Source: Nectonema munidae
Lineage: Eukaryota > Nematomorpha > Nectonematoida > Nectonematidae
Assembly: GCA_030549495.1 (NCBI GenBank)
Contig: JAUIRK010000567.1
Location: forward strand, 660,501 to 724,500
Length of the DNA: 64,000 nt
Direction of reading: 5' to 3'
A model generated the notes under the pieces. That model ran no database searches, was not told the origin of the DNA, and saw only the letters and a program-made list of their open reading frames with translations. Made by a program: the position numbers and the translations under genes. Every line of letters begins with the position of its first letter. Positions within the stretch are counted from its first letter, which is position 1. Shown here piece by piece: positions 1 to 10,769 of the stretch.

Positions 1-1400
1 GTGGGCAGAATGAATACTTTGAAAATTTTTTAAATATGGGAAATAAAAAAGAAGAGCAACAAGAAGTCTTAAAGTTGAAGGACCCAAAAAAATAATAAAT
101 GAGGAAGAAGGAATAGAAAAAATTAAGAAAATGAAGAATTATAAAGCAATTGGATTTAGGGAGATTAGTATTGATAATATCTGAAAGCTGGAGGCTATGA
201 AACTTGCAAGTAGATGATAGATCAACTAAGAAACGTGTGGAGTGAGGCAAAAATACCTGAAAATTGGAGGAAAGTGTACTAGTACCCATTTGAAAAAAGA
301 AAGGAGATATTTTGGAAAGCAGCAGTTATCGTGGTGGCAAGTTAATGGAACACGGACTAAAATAAACTGGAAAGGATCTTATACAAGAGAATTCAATCAG
401 TGGTAGGCCCAAAACAGTTCGGATTTATGTCTGGAAAGAGTACGGTGGATGCAATTTTTGTTACAAAGCAATTAATAGAAAAAAAATATTGAAGGAAATT
501 CATAAGTTTTCCATGGTTTTGTTGATTTAGAAAAAGCATATGATACTGTACCCAGAGAAGTAGTGTATTGTTGCTTGAGCAAAAAAAGGAATATCCTAAA
601 AATTAGTTTGATTGGTTAAAGAAATTAAGAGAAAGGCAAAAGGGATTTCAATAGAATTTGAAGTAAGAACAGGGCTAAATCAGGGTTCGGCATTGAGTCC
701 ATTATTGCTTGCGTTAGTTACAGATGAATTATCCAAACATATAAGAAAAAAAGATCTTTGGGAACTCATCTTAAGGTGGCAAGAAAGTTTAGACAAATTT
801 GGACAAAAGATAAATGTCAAAAAGACATAATTTATGGTTTGTAGCAAAAAAGAAGAAGATCAGGTAATCATTGAAGATAGACATGGAGAAAAGCTTAAAC
901 AGGTATAGGGTTTTAAATACTTGGGCTCACAAATTGTCCATAGAGGAAGTTGTAAAAATGATCAAGCCAGAGTAAATGCCAGCTGGTTGAAGTGAAAAGA
1001 GGTTAAAACGGTTATCCGTGACAGAAGAATAGAAATGAAGCTCAAAGCGAAGATTTACACAACAATTGTTTTACCAGTACTGATATATGGATGCGAATGC
1101 TGGAGCTTGAAGAAAGATGAGAGGAAGTTAGTCACTACCGAGATAAAGGTGCGTAGAAAGATGATGGGAGTGACAGTGAGGGATCGAATAAGAAATGAAG
1201 AAGTGAGAAGAAAAATGGGAGTTCAAGCGCTGGACAGGAAAGTGGTTGGAACGAGAAGTAGGGGAAGGCAGCGGAAAAGATGGAAAGACAGTCTGAAGGA
1301 ACGACTCAATTATCTTGGAAGAATTGAGAGAAGTGAGACAACGGATCACAGCCACCGACCCCCAACTTGGAGACAAGGTGTAGTCAAAGAAAAAGACTAG
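1..1400 (+). mobile_element. Broken non-LTR retrotransposon (LINE) reverse transcriptase, 5' end outside window
   Basis: Plus-strand reverse transcriptase of an endonuclease-RT type LINE. Pieces in order are a fingers region near 60-330 (KMKNYKAIG, then an IPENWRK-like motif), a palm region near 400-560 (VVGPKQFGFMSGKSTVDAI, then a decayed FVDLEKAYDTVP) and GLNQGSALSPLLLALVTDEL at 672-735. A C-terminal part at 1035-1400 carries LIYGCECWSLKKDE and a DRIRNEEVRRK motif. The catalytic YADD box is missing: WELI runs directly into the downstream WQESLDKFGQKINVKKT motif near 763-828, as if by a deletion. Several stops and frame changes elsewhere make this a dead copy. It continues beyond the left edge of the window. 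The LINE assignment is firm; the clade is not. Confidence 0.85.
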
Positions 1401-1543
1401 TATGCACATTCAATTAAAATTATCCATTTGAATGAAAGGCCAATCTAGGACAAATTTTTTTTCCAGAAATTTATGAAAATTTAGTTCTGTTTTACATTTT
1501 TCCTGATGAATTTTTATTGGTTTATGAAATAACCTCGTTTTTT

Positions 1544-1911
1544 ATTATTATTATTATTAATTAAGTTGTTTGTGGCGTTCGCACCCATCCTTTCGGATAT
1601 CGTGGCCCGTCCGGAATGCTGAGTCCAAGTCTACCTGGACTTTCCATCCCACTAAACGCCTACCGGCCCTTGTTACAAAAGAATAGCTATACCTTGTTAT
1701 ATATATTATTTTACAAGAATTTATGTTACAATATATAAATACATCTGAGTGAACGATACTTCCTAACGCGAACGCTCCCAATTTGGGAAACAAACTTATT
1801 GTATAGTGATAGCTTGATTACTAACCACCTAGAATCGGGTCGCTAGAGCACTACCTAACCGTAAAAACCTTTGAATTCTTCAGAGGAAGAAAACTAGGGT
1901 AAAAAACCGGC
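1544..1911 (-). mobile_element. SINE-like retroposon with 12-bp target duplication
   Basis: A 368-bp insertion flanked by identical 12-bp direct repeats, acctcgtttttt, at 1532-1543 and 1912-1923. Read on the minus strand it ends in a (TAA)n-type tail (about 1544-1560), and its head near 1840-1890 has a tRNA-like stretch including gcgacccgattct. A perfect target duplication plus a simple-repeat tail indicates insertion by target-primed reverse transcription. There is no coding capacity beyond short chance frames. It could instead be the 3' end of a 5'-truncated LINE. It is GC-richer than its surroundings. Confidence 0.65.
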
Positions 1912-1923
1912 ACCTCGTTTTTT

Positions 1924-3214
1924 GAAATTAAATCTTATTTTAAAATTATATTTTATCTTTAATGGCATTCATCATATATCAGTTGAATCAATTTAGATAT
2001 GTATTTAATCTATTGATAAACAAAATTAGCAGTTGAAAATTTTGGGAATCTAAACAAAATTGTCATCTATCATTTTAGATACATTTCATAACTAAATTTT
2101 TTGCTTTGATTAACGGCAAATTGTTCAATCTAGAAATTAATTTTTTTGATTATCGCCAAATTTGTTCGCTTTTATCAAATCCGCTCAAATATCATAAACA
2201 CAGTTAATTCAAGTAAAATACGTGACCCTTAAATTCCGCAAAAAATACGCGAAATTTTTCATTTTTCGAATTGAGCAATCAAATTTCTCCCGAATTTGGA
2301 AAATCATGATTATGTGCTTTTAAATTGCGCGCACAATTTGTTGCAATGAAGTTATGAGCTTCTTAAAAACATTCGATACCCAAAGTATAAATTTAAAAAT
2401 CGTTCAAGATTTACTGGCTCTTGCTTTGATCAACAAAAAACTGGTCTGTGATAAATGCTCATTTTTGTTTGTCAAAGTGTTGAGTATATAGTTCTATGGA
2501 TATGTAAAATATGCGATATATAATAATTCATTTTATAAAAAAATATTTTTTATTTATTACTCATTTTTTTTAAGAGTTTAGAGAATTTTTACAAAAAAAT
2601 TTAGATTTTACGATTTTTAGATTTTTTTTTATGATTTAGATTTTTGAAGAAAGAGTAGAAAATATAAGACACTAGAGAACAAAGTGCAAGGAAAGATAAC
2701 AAATTACAAGATAATGAAGAAGCCAAACCTAATAATTAAGATTTTGATTCTTATCACGTTTCAAGAAATCATTGACCCTGATTATCGAAATAACCTGCGT
2801 AAATCTCTCCCAAACATGGAAACATTAGTCCAAATATATTATTTGCTCTTCCTTCATAAACATATTCAAAATTTCATTGGATAAGCATTTGATTGATTTA
2901 AAGTGTGTCCACAGATAAACCGAAAGATTTTGAAGCAATTTGAATGGTCTACGCTCTGAAGTTTTTTTAGAACATTGTAAATACCGAGGCGATATTTTGC
3001 AGGCATTTTTTCCTCTTTTTGCTAAATTATTATATAACAGGAGTGATGTGGATTTGAATTAGAATCGTTGGAGTACGGTTGAAAGTTTAAAAGAGAGTTT
3101 AAAATTTTACTTGAAATAACATCAAAACAAATTTGAAATGAGGAACGAAAGAAATTGGCTTGTTACAGATGAGAGAAAATGCAGTTGAAAATGAGTGAAG
3201 CAAATTGTGAAGTG
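1924..3214. other. AT-rich intergenic stretch, nothing recognised
   Basis: AT-rich sequence with poly-A and poly-T runs and only short chance frames. I see no protein motif, inverted ends or tandem array. Confidence 0.5.
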
Positions 3215-3600
3215 ACTTTCAGATTGCAAAGAGCTCAGATGGTGACAGTGAACTCCTAACTCGCATTAACCTCGGGTCAAGCAGTGCGGCACACTTCGAA
3301 ACCGCACCCACAATCCCCTCTTTATTCCGATTTCGACCTGCTAGCCGCATTTGGAGATTCACTCGGCGACCCCAATTTGCGACGTGATGAATGCCACCTG
3401 CACTAATCCACACAGGCACTAATGTCAATTTGGCGCTAATCACTACAAACATCTTTCGTGTTTCGCAACGTGCATAGCATCGTCATTATCATCAGAATCA
3501 CTGAAATCCCTTTGTTTAGTGTGGATCAGACAAAAGCTGTTTGTGCGATTACGCGTTCAATCCCCAAAGTGGGTCAATTGTCGTGTTTGACATTTTGAAG
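3215..3600. other. GC-enriched island, possible regulatory or 5' exon sequence
   Basis: About 380 bp with clearly higher GC and CpG content than the flanks, containing ggtgacagtgaactcct and several CG-rich words. A minus-strand frame of 77 codons exists at 3219-3452, but its product matches nothing I know and its composition does not look coding. It may be a promoter, a non-coding exon or a diverged repeat. Confidence 0.3.
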
Positions 3601-3770
3601 GCATTTCTCATCCCGATTTGCTAGGATTTTTCGGGATTGCCGGGATTTTAGTAATTGCTATCATTAATATCTGTTTAAGATTTAATTAGCAAATATTTGA
3701 GTCGGTTTAAAAAATCGTATCACACATCAAAGAACTTTCAGATTGTAGATAATAATATATTGTATCTTGT

Positions 3771-3933
3771 ATATAAGGGTATCAAGTCAAACTCCGCGAA
3801 ATCTAAAATTTTCGCTACCAAAATCCTTGAAAACTAAAATCTCCGAAAACTAAGCTAGCAGTGACTTTAGTTTCCAGAGATTTTGGTAGTCGAGATTTTA
3901 GTTTCGGAGATTTTGACAAGGACCCCTGTATAG
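3771..3933. repeat. Foldback (hairpin) repeat
   Basis: Two imperfect inverted arms of about 70 bp meet near gctagcagtg at 3854-3863. The left arm contains ctaccaaaatc and actaaaatctccg; the right arm contains their complements (gattttggtag, gagattttagt). The outer ends are aagggtatcaagtc and gacaaggacccct. The shape suggests a small foldback MITE or a transcribed hairpin. Confidence 0.6.
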
Positions 3934-4479
3934 GTTTATTTATTGACATTTTGAATACAAGTTTTCCTACCTTCTACTTATTTACCTTTATTTGTCTTTA
4001 TTTTTGACTTCTCGGCAACATTATCTTCATATATTTCAAATTTATCTCAAGCAAAAAAATGATACGAATTGTAAGTGCGGTAAATTCTACCTTCAGCCAA
4101 TTGCCTTTCAGCAAAAGACCTAACCGTGAAAAATCGTGCGCCAAAAAGTCCTGAGGCCAAAATTCCGCTTATTATTTCCAGTTAGTGAATAAAAGTATTA
4201 GCAAATTATTCCGAAAGATTCAATCAGTAAGTATTAGTAAAGTGACTATAGTAGTATGATTTTGCTTAGTAACATATATAGGAAGACAATTCGGAATAAA
4301 GACAGCATTAATTATTATTATTATTAATACTACAGCATTATAACGAATACTTTATATTTTATTATAGTAATTATAATTTATAATAAATAATATAATATGT
4401 ATATATTAATATTATGCATTAATATAATTGTACTATTTATAAACAGTGGGGCTAATTATTCTACTAGGTTACTAACACA

Positions 4480-5645
4480 CGATTTCAGTGTTCAATTGGT
4501 TTATTCTATCAAATTAATCATATAACATTGATCACGTTAAACATCAAAACAAATCGTATACCTTTGTTTTAGCAGTTTTAAAAAATCAACAAACTTCTTT
4601 TATTATTCTCGTCCATGAAGATGATGAAGTATAAGAAATTTTGGTAGAAGAAGTACTTCGCCTAGTCGTGAAGAATGTACATGAGTTTATAGGCTTGGAG
4701 ATTAATTTTCGTCATCATCGAAAGGACCATTGGACGCTACTCCACATGGAAAAACGCAAGATATGTATAACAAGCTCAAAGATACTACAAAAACGCTATA
4801 TCTTCTGTAACTAGTCTGCTTTTCAACACGTTTTCTAGTCACAGATTCTATATCATTGATTTTTGGAGTAATTATATAGGATTTCGAAGAAAAAAACTTT
4901 GCTTTTTGGCACGAATCTATTATGATACGAAATCATTATTTTAACAGATAGGTAGAATGTGATCATTAAGGGTAAAATGCGACACAGAAATTCTCGAAAG
5001 CGTTCGTAAACTAAAAAAAAAAATACTGCGTTTGACACGGAGAAGTAGTAGGTTTTGTCTCTGCATTTTTCTGATTCGATTCGATACCACTTGAAGGTGG
5101 GGATGTTGAGTGCAAAAATGAGCCTGTATGTCGCCATCATGCATGAAGACTTTGGATCTTTGCACGGAGTGGTTGGTTCTCTTGAAAAACATGTATTTAT
5201 GCCAGGAAACATTATTAAATACTGAAAGATATAGGCCATTTTATAGAGTAGAAAGTCCACATATGTGTTCAGTGTTCATTAATATAATTTCTGGGAGTGG
5301 TGTTGAGGAAGGGATAGAAAAGTAGATTTAAGTTGTTTATCTTGGTAAAAAAGGAGATGAGGAGTAATATAATCAAGTACACCGAATTCTTGCGCAACTT
5401 CCAGAAAACAGTGATAGATGGGATGGTGATGAGATTTGAAAAAAAAGAATATCACCGGTATGCATTTGGTCGCTGTCAAGTTGTGTAGCATCGCGTGCAA
5501 AGTTCTCATAGCAATGAAGGAGGCTGACTGATTCATTCCTTTGTGAAAATCTTTGAAATTTCTCTTTTGCCTTTTCTATTCACAGCTCGGATCTATTGGG
5601 AAGAAAGCATACACCTGCCTTGTACTCTGAAAAGTTTTTTGCAAC
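4480..5645 (-). pseudogene. Inverted decayed copy of the seven-helix receptor gene at 6970-7971
   Basis: The minus strand matches the receptor gene at 6970-7971 in order from upstream of its start to past its 3' end. Shared blocks include the leader (TATKCIPVIFFF), the first intracellular region, NIPTFKWYRIESEKCR, FREFLCRILP, IMISYH, and the last segment with YQNFLYF and IFMD. The homology also covers non-coding DNA on both sides: the 5' flank up to about 5645 and the 3' flank down to about 4480. The copy is therefore a segmental DNA duplication and not a retrocopy. It is broken by frame changes, by a deletion before and within the third helix, and by a stop in place of the tryptophan of the QDWVE-like segment near 4660. 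It lies in inverted orientation about 1.2 kb from the intact gene. Confidence 0.85.
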
Positions 5646-6850
5646 GCTCATTAGCAAGAAAGCAGCATCGTGTAGGCATTATGCCAGTGTTTCCCAAACA
5701 AATTACCCCTTAGGGCTAAATTAACAATTTTTCGGGGGTACTGAAGTGTTGAGAGAAAAATAAGTTAAAAATTCTCAAAATCATTAAAACATTGTACCTG
5801 GCGATAGAATTAATGTCAAAAGAGTCTTAGTATGTAATGTTGTAAACTAAACTGTAACAATGTTCAAATACAATTCTAATGTTTTCATTTAGTCATATAT
5901 ATCTATGTTGACAGCATTTTCTGAAAGGCTTACTGGGGCAAGATAAATTGGGTAACAAGCTAAAAAAGTTTGGAAACCACTGCATTATGCGAGTGATTAT
6001 TCGAGTGTATTGGTCTTCTTGTCCATAAATGATGAGATGCAGTGTAGATCGTGTCTGAAAGATCTCACCTTACGTTGCTTCCATAATTATTTAATTAATG
6101 AAAATGAGATGTAACAGGTAAGTGTTCACCATATCCCCATACCGAACAAATTTATTGGAATAAAATCAATAGTTACGACAAAAAGTATCACTTTACCACT
6201 AATAATGTTTTTCTTAATTCTGAATGGAGCAGTCATTTTCCGAACAGTTCCGAAATGATGAAGTGCAGTTTCTGCTTAAATTGGCATTACTTCATTTGTC
6301 ATCTCGGCATATGTTAGAGCATCCTGACAAATGGGAAAGCTCAGGGATTCTTTGGTTTTGTAATGCATATTCTAAAAATGATTATGAGCACTATGATGAT
6401 TGAAATTTAAACAAATTTTTACAAGGCATTTTTCTTTTGAATTTTTTTCACACTAAGTTGTAAGTTATCTATAGAAAATATCAACTTTTGTTAAAAAGTA
6501 TGGATTCGTTCACTTTGAATTTTCAATCAAAAGATGCATCTAGCGATCTTAGAAAATGTTACTAATGAAGTAATATAATATTTGGTACACGTGCTCTTTC
6601 TCTTAAAAGTATACGTATGTTAAATGAAATTTCATTAATGTATTGATTTAATTCCAATAAATGTTTTATGCATGAGGAAGGATGTCGTGAATACTAGAAA
6701 TTAAGCAGGCACGAAACATCTTATTTTCATAATTAAAAATAAGTGTGGATGCACAATTAAGATGAAATATTTCAGACTCTATTCTCACTCCTTCTCACCT
6801 TTGACATAGAAGACCAATAATAATCACGTGCATAATGGATAGAAGGAGGG
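5646..6850. other. Spacer between the inverted receptor copies
   Basis: AT-rich DNA between the two inverted arms. No coding motif or element ends recognised. The 3' part should hold the upstream regulatory region of the receptor gene. Confidence 0.4.
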
Positions 6851-6851
6851 T

Positions 6852-6858
6852 TATAAAG
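6852..6858 (+). promoter_or_regulatory. TATA-like box upstream of the receptor gene
   Basis: The word tataaag lies 112 bp before the ATG at 6970, a spacing that fits a short 5' leader. Chance occurrence is likely in such AT-rich DNA. Confidence 0.25.
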
Positions 6859-6969
6859 CTTTCGTGCAAAGGATTTTACAAAGTAAAAAGCATATTTATA
6901 CTTTCTCCAAAATAGATGTGAACTGTGAAAAGAAAAGGCAAAAGAGAAATTTCAAAGATTTAAAGAGGA

Positions 6970-7971
6970 ATGAATGCATCAGCCTGTTTAATCGTTATGA
7001 GAACTTTGCACCCGACGCTACACAACTTGACAGCGACCAAATGCATACCCGTGATATTCTTTTTTTCGCATCTCATCACCATCCCATCTATCGTTGTTTT
7101 CTGGAAGTTGCGTAAGAATTCGGTGTACTTGATTTTACTTCTCATCTCCTCTTTTATAGAGATAATCAATATAAATCTACTTTTCTATCCCTTCCTCGAC
7201 ACCATTGGCCGAAATTTTATTAGTGAAAGCTTTTATTCATATATATGGACCTTCTACTCCAAAAAAATGGCCTACATCTTTCAGTATTCCGCTAAAAATA
7301 CTATGGGCTACTTAATAATGTTTCTTACCTGGCATAAATACATGTTTTTCAAGATAACCAACCACTCTGTGCAAAGATCCAAAGTCTTCATGCTATTGAT
7401 GGCGATATACACGCTCATTTTTGCACTCAACATCCCCACCTTCAAGTGGTATCGAATTGAATCAGAGAAATGCAGAGCCAAAACCTACTACTTCTCGGTG
7501 CCAAACGCAGAAAAGAACGTTTTCTTTTCAGTTTACGAACTCTTTCGAGAATTCCTGTGTCGCATTTTACCTTCCATGGTCACACTCTACCTCTCTTTTA
7601 AAATAATGATTTCGTACCATAAATTTATGAAAAAGCGAAGTTTTTTCTCGAAATCCTCTATAATTACTCCAAAAATGAATGATATTGAATCTGTGACTAG
7701 GAAACGCGTTGAAAAGCAGACTTCTTACAGAAGATATGGCGTTTTTGTAGTATCTTTGAGCGTGTTATACATATCTTGCGTTTTTCCTGTGGGAGTAGCG
7801 TCAATGTTTGTTTCGATGAAGGCAAAAATTAATCCTCGAGCCTATAAACTCATGTACGTTCTTCAAGACTGGGTGGAGTGCTTTTTCTACCAAAATTTCT
7901 TATACTTCTACATCTTCATGGACAAGAATTATAAAAGAAGTTTGTTGATTCTTTTAAAACTGCGAAAATAA
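6970..7971 (+). CDS. Rhodopsin-like seven-transmembrane receptor, single exon, 333 aa
   Basis: An intact 333-residue frame with seven hydrophobic segments at roughly 25-46, 51-74, 97-126, 138-158, 191-216, 256-283 and 293-318. N-glycosylation sites lie in the short N-terminus (NAS at 2, NLT at 19). A TWHKYMFF stretch at 120-127 stands where rhodopsin-family receptors carry DRY. Cys168 could form the loop-2 disulphide, and a proline sits in helix 6 (VFPVG, 271-275). The last helix ends QNFLYFYIFMDKNYKRSL, resembling the NPxxY-to-helix-8 region, and the C-tail is short. The layout resembles invertebrate peptide (FMRFamide-like) or nematode SRW-type receptors, but conserved motifs are weak and the ligand is unknown. 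A polyadenylation signal AATAAA overlaps the stop (7967-7972). It is probably plasma-membrane and G-protein coupled. A decayed inverted copy lies upstream. Confidence 0.75.
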   Translation: MNASACLIVMRTLHPTLHNLTATKCIPVIFFFSHLITIPSIVVFWKLRKNSVYLILLLISSFIEIININLLFYPFLDTIGRNFISESFYSYIWTFYSKKMAYIFQYSAKNTMGYLIMFLTWHKYMFFKITNHSVQRSKVFMLLMAIYTLIFALNIPTFKWYRIESEKCRAKTYYFSVPNAEKNVFFSVYELFREFLCRILPSMVTLYLSFKIMISYHKFMKKRSFFSKSSIITPKMNDIESVTRKRVEKQTSYRRYGVFVVSLSVLYISCVFPVGVASMFVSMKAKINPRAYKLMYVLQDWVECFFYQNFLYFYIFMDKNYKRSLLILLKLRK

Positions 7972-7979
7972 AGGTATAT

Positions 7980-10198
7980 AACCTTTGTTCGATGTTTAAC
8001 TTTATCAATACTGTATGATTAATTTGAGAGAATCTACCAATCCAAGTTAACACAAACGCGTCTCCTTGTCAGAATATCATTCCGTATTTATTTTTAAATT
8101 AAATAAAGTAAGGTTGGAGCTTGGAGAAATTCAAAAAGGGGATTCAAAACGTATAGTGTTGAATGACTTAAGTTGTTTAAAAGCAAGCATGAGAATGACA
8201 CACTCGAAAGCCAAAGTTAGCAAGTTGAAAATACGCTTGAGTCGGGTTTTAAACGAATTGTGAACTATAATAATGGATGCTTTAAACTCAATTTATAATA
8301 TTTTTTAAAGACTCCACCAGATCCACTTGACATCACTTGTGTATTTATCGGTGAAAATTTATCTTCTGCCAATCTAATTATTACTTTGATATGATTGGAG
8401 GAAAATTTTCTGATACAAAAACTTTGCCAGAATATTCATAATTCGTCAAAGGCAAAAGTATGAGACGAGAAAATACAGACGAGAAACTAGAATACTTCTT
8501 AGTCTATGTATGTAGAGAATTTTTCACAAATGACCTCAAACACTTTTTGGCCTTTTTTGATACCTATACTCTCTTAAATTACTTCTGCCACCTGCCCCCC
8601 CCCCCTAAACCGTAGCCAATTCAGAGGGAGGGTGAGGCGATCGTCTCACTTCTTCTCTTGCATTGATAATTTTTTATCACAAGTACTTAAAATTATCAAC
8701 TTGAACAAATTGTATTTCTTTTTTTTGTCTTCCTAAATTAGGTTTCCGATTTTTTTGGGCATGGCCCATCTGAAACTTTTGTTAAAATCCACGCAAGCTT
8801 AGAGTTGGGGTCTATTTTGATTATAATGAGAATCACAGAATTCTATAAAATCGTAATCAGAAACATAATCTAAAACTAAAAATTAGTATCTTATACAACC
8901 ATAAAATTCAGATTCTCTCAGTAATGTAGCGCTGGAAGCTTCTCTGGTATACATCATGAAAACGAACAGAGTTTCTTGATTTGCTCTCCACATTACATTC
9001 CATATTGAGGAATCACATCTAGATGACAATACACATAAAAAGTAGAAACCACTGGTGGAACCGGATTTTCTTTCATTTTCACAGCCAGAAGACTAGTACA
9101 CCTGCGTTTTAGTGTTTAAGAGATATGACAAATAACTATATGCATACTTCAGCGATCATGCTTCAACACTGATGATGATTCCGTAAGCTATAATGGAAAC
9201 TAAAGGAATCCATCTATCCGCAGCTAGCTAAACTCGCTTCAAATATCTATAAATAAGTTTTTTTACTAATCAGAATCAAATTAAGAAGTTTTGAAATGAA
9301 AAAACTCAGAGAATAGAATTATAATCATTATCTGGAATCTTACCCAACTCTGGGTATGCCCCTCCAACACCCAGTTTCGGTTGACGCCATTTGTGAATAA
9401 TCGATAGTGTCGCACTTGAGTTTCTCCTCTTCTTCGTATGTCTAGGAATATTAAAAAAATCTTAACATACACACGTAAAAACTTATCTGCTTTTTTATTT
9501 ACCCTGATTTTTTTACATAGTAATCTCATTTGGGGGCTGAGGCTCATCTAACTTGTCTTATCTAAGAAAATGCTTATACTTATAGAAAGTATCTAAAAAA
9601 TTTTCCTCCAATCTATAAATGTTTCCTTATTTCTGACTAATTATAAATCTCTTGTTTGTGACATCACAAAGGGTATTACTGAAACGACAAATGGCAAAAG
9701 AAAAAGATTGTTAAATGCTATGCCGACTAATATACTTTCTTATACATACTTACCTTATTTACTATATAATCAATTTTTTTCTTTCTTCCTTTATATTCTA
9801 GATGTATAACTAGTTTGTCATATGAAACTTTTTTGTATATTTTTTAGCAAATACGGAATTCATAGTCACTTGCCTCAAAATAAGCATAACTCATATTTTC
9901 GCTTCAACATGATAACATTCTTTCTTTTGAGTATTTTATTCAGCATATTTATATATCAATATATCACCTCTTCTTCTTCGACTCTTCTATATTTTTATGA
10001 CGAAAAATGGGAATAAATTGCACTCTGAAAGGAAACAGATCCATTTATTGGAGATATTGAATAATTCGGCTTTTAACATAAAATAGAAATTTTTACTGAT
10101 TCAGAATTTTCTAACATAAACTCTATACCAAATTTATTTACTCTGATGAAATTAATTATATATATCTTCTCTACATAATAGTTCCAGTCTTAAAATTT
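7980..10198. other. Intergenic stretch with a poly-C tract, no gene recognised
   Basis: AT-rich DNA. A run of C near 8597-8610 followed by a GC-richer strip resembles the end of an unidentified transposable element. Frames at 8066, 9281 and 9822 have no recognisable motifs and start with non-ATG codons or look like chance. Confidence 0.4.
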
Positions 10199-10206
10199 TT
10201 CATATG

Positions 10207-10475
10207 CAGTTCCGGTTTAACATAGTAGCAGATGTAACAGCTGCTACAGACCCCGCGCTTAGTTGAAATAATTTTTTTTTGATTTTTTTTTAGTTTTCTT
10301 CAATTCTTCTCTAATATTTTCTCCTTAAAATTAATTTTTGCTCTTGAATTTTGTGGTTTTTATCTTTTTTGTAGAAGCTAGATCAATTTTATTAAAAAAA
10401 TTGTTTACTTCCTGACTAGAATTTGTAAATTTAATCGATCTGCTACATGCCCCGCACTTGGTAGATCCGGCACTG
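10207..10475. mobile_element. hAT-type MITE with near-perfect 8-bp target duplication
   Basis: A 269-bp non-coding element. Its left end is CAGTTCCGGTTTAACA; the complement of its right end is CAGTGCCGGATCTACC, and the inner parts also match (gtagcagat and ccccgc words). The flanks are ttcatatg at 10199-10206 and ttcatata at 10476-10483, an 8-bp duplication with one mismatch. Eight-bp duplications and CAG-type ends are typical of hAT elements. Confidence 0.7.
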
Positions 10476-10769
10476 TTCATATAAATATTCGTAGCTTGAC
10501 TTCTTGTTTTGAAACTTTACCATGATCTCTATTCTTTGAGCTTTGAGTTTGATTTTTTTTCTCTGAAATTTGGCAACACCATGCTCTTAATTTCTCTATT
10601 CCCCAGACTACAGTTATAAATTTTATGAAAGATCTAGGAAAGGAGGAGTAGTTGGTATTTATTATAAGGCTAATTTCAATTAACGTACTGTCATGCTACT
10701 TGTGATATCTTAATAGCAAAATTTTTAATCATTTTAAAATTCATAACTGTATATATATATATATATATC

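Noticed and set aside
3219-3452. 77-codon minus-strand frame in the GC-rich island
   Set aside because: No recognisable motif and no supporting splice or polyadenylation signals; frame openness is expected from composition.
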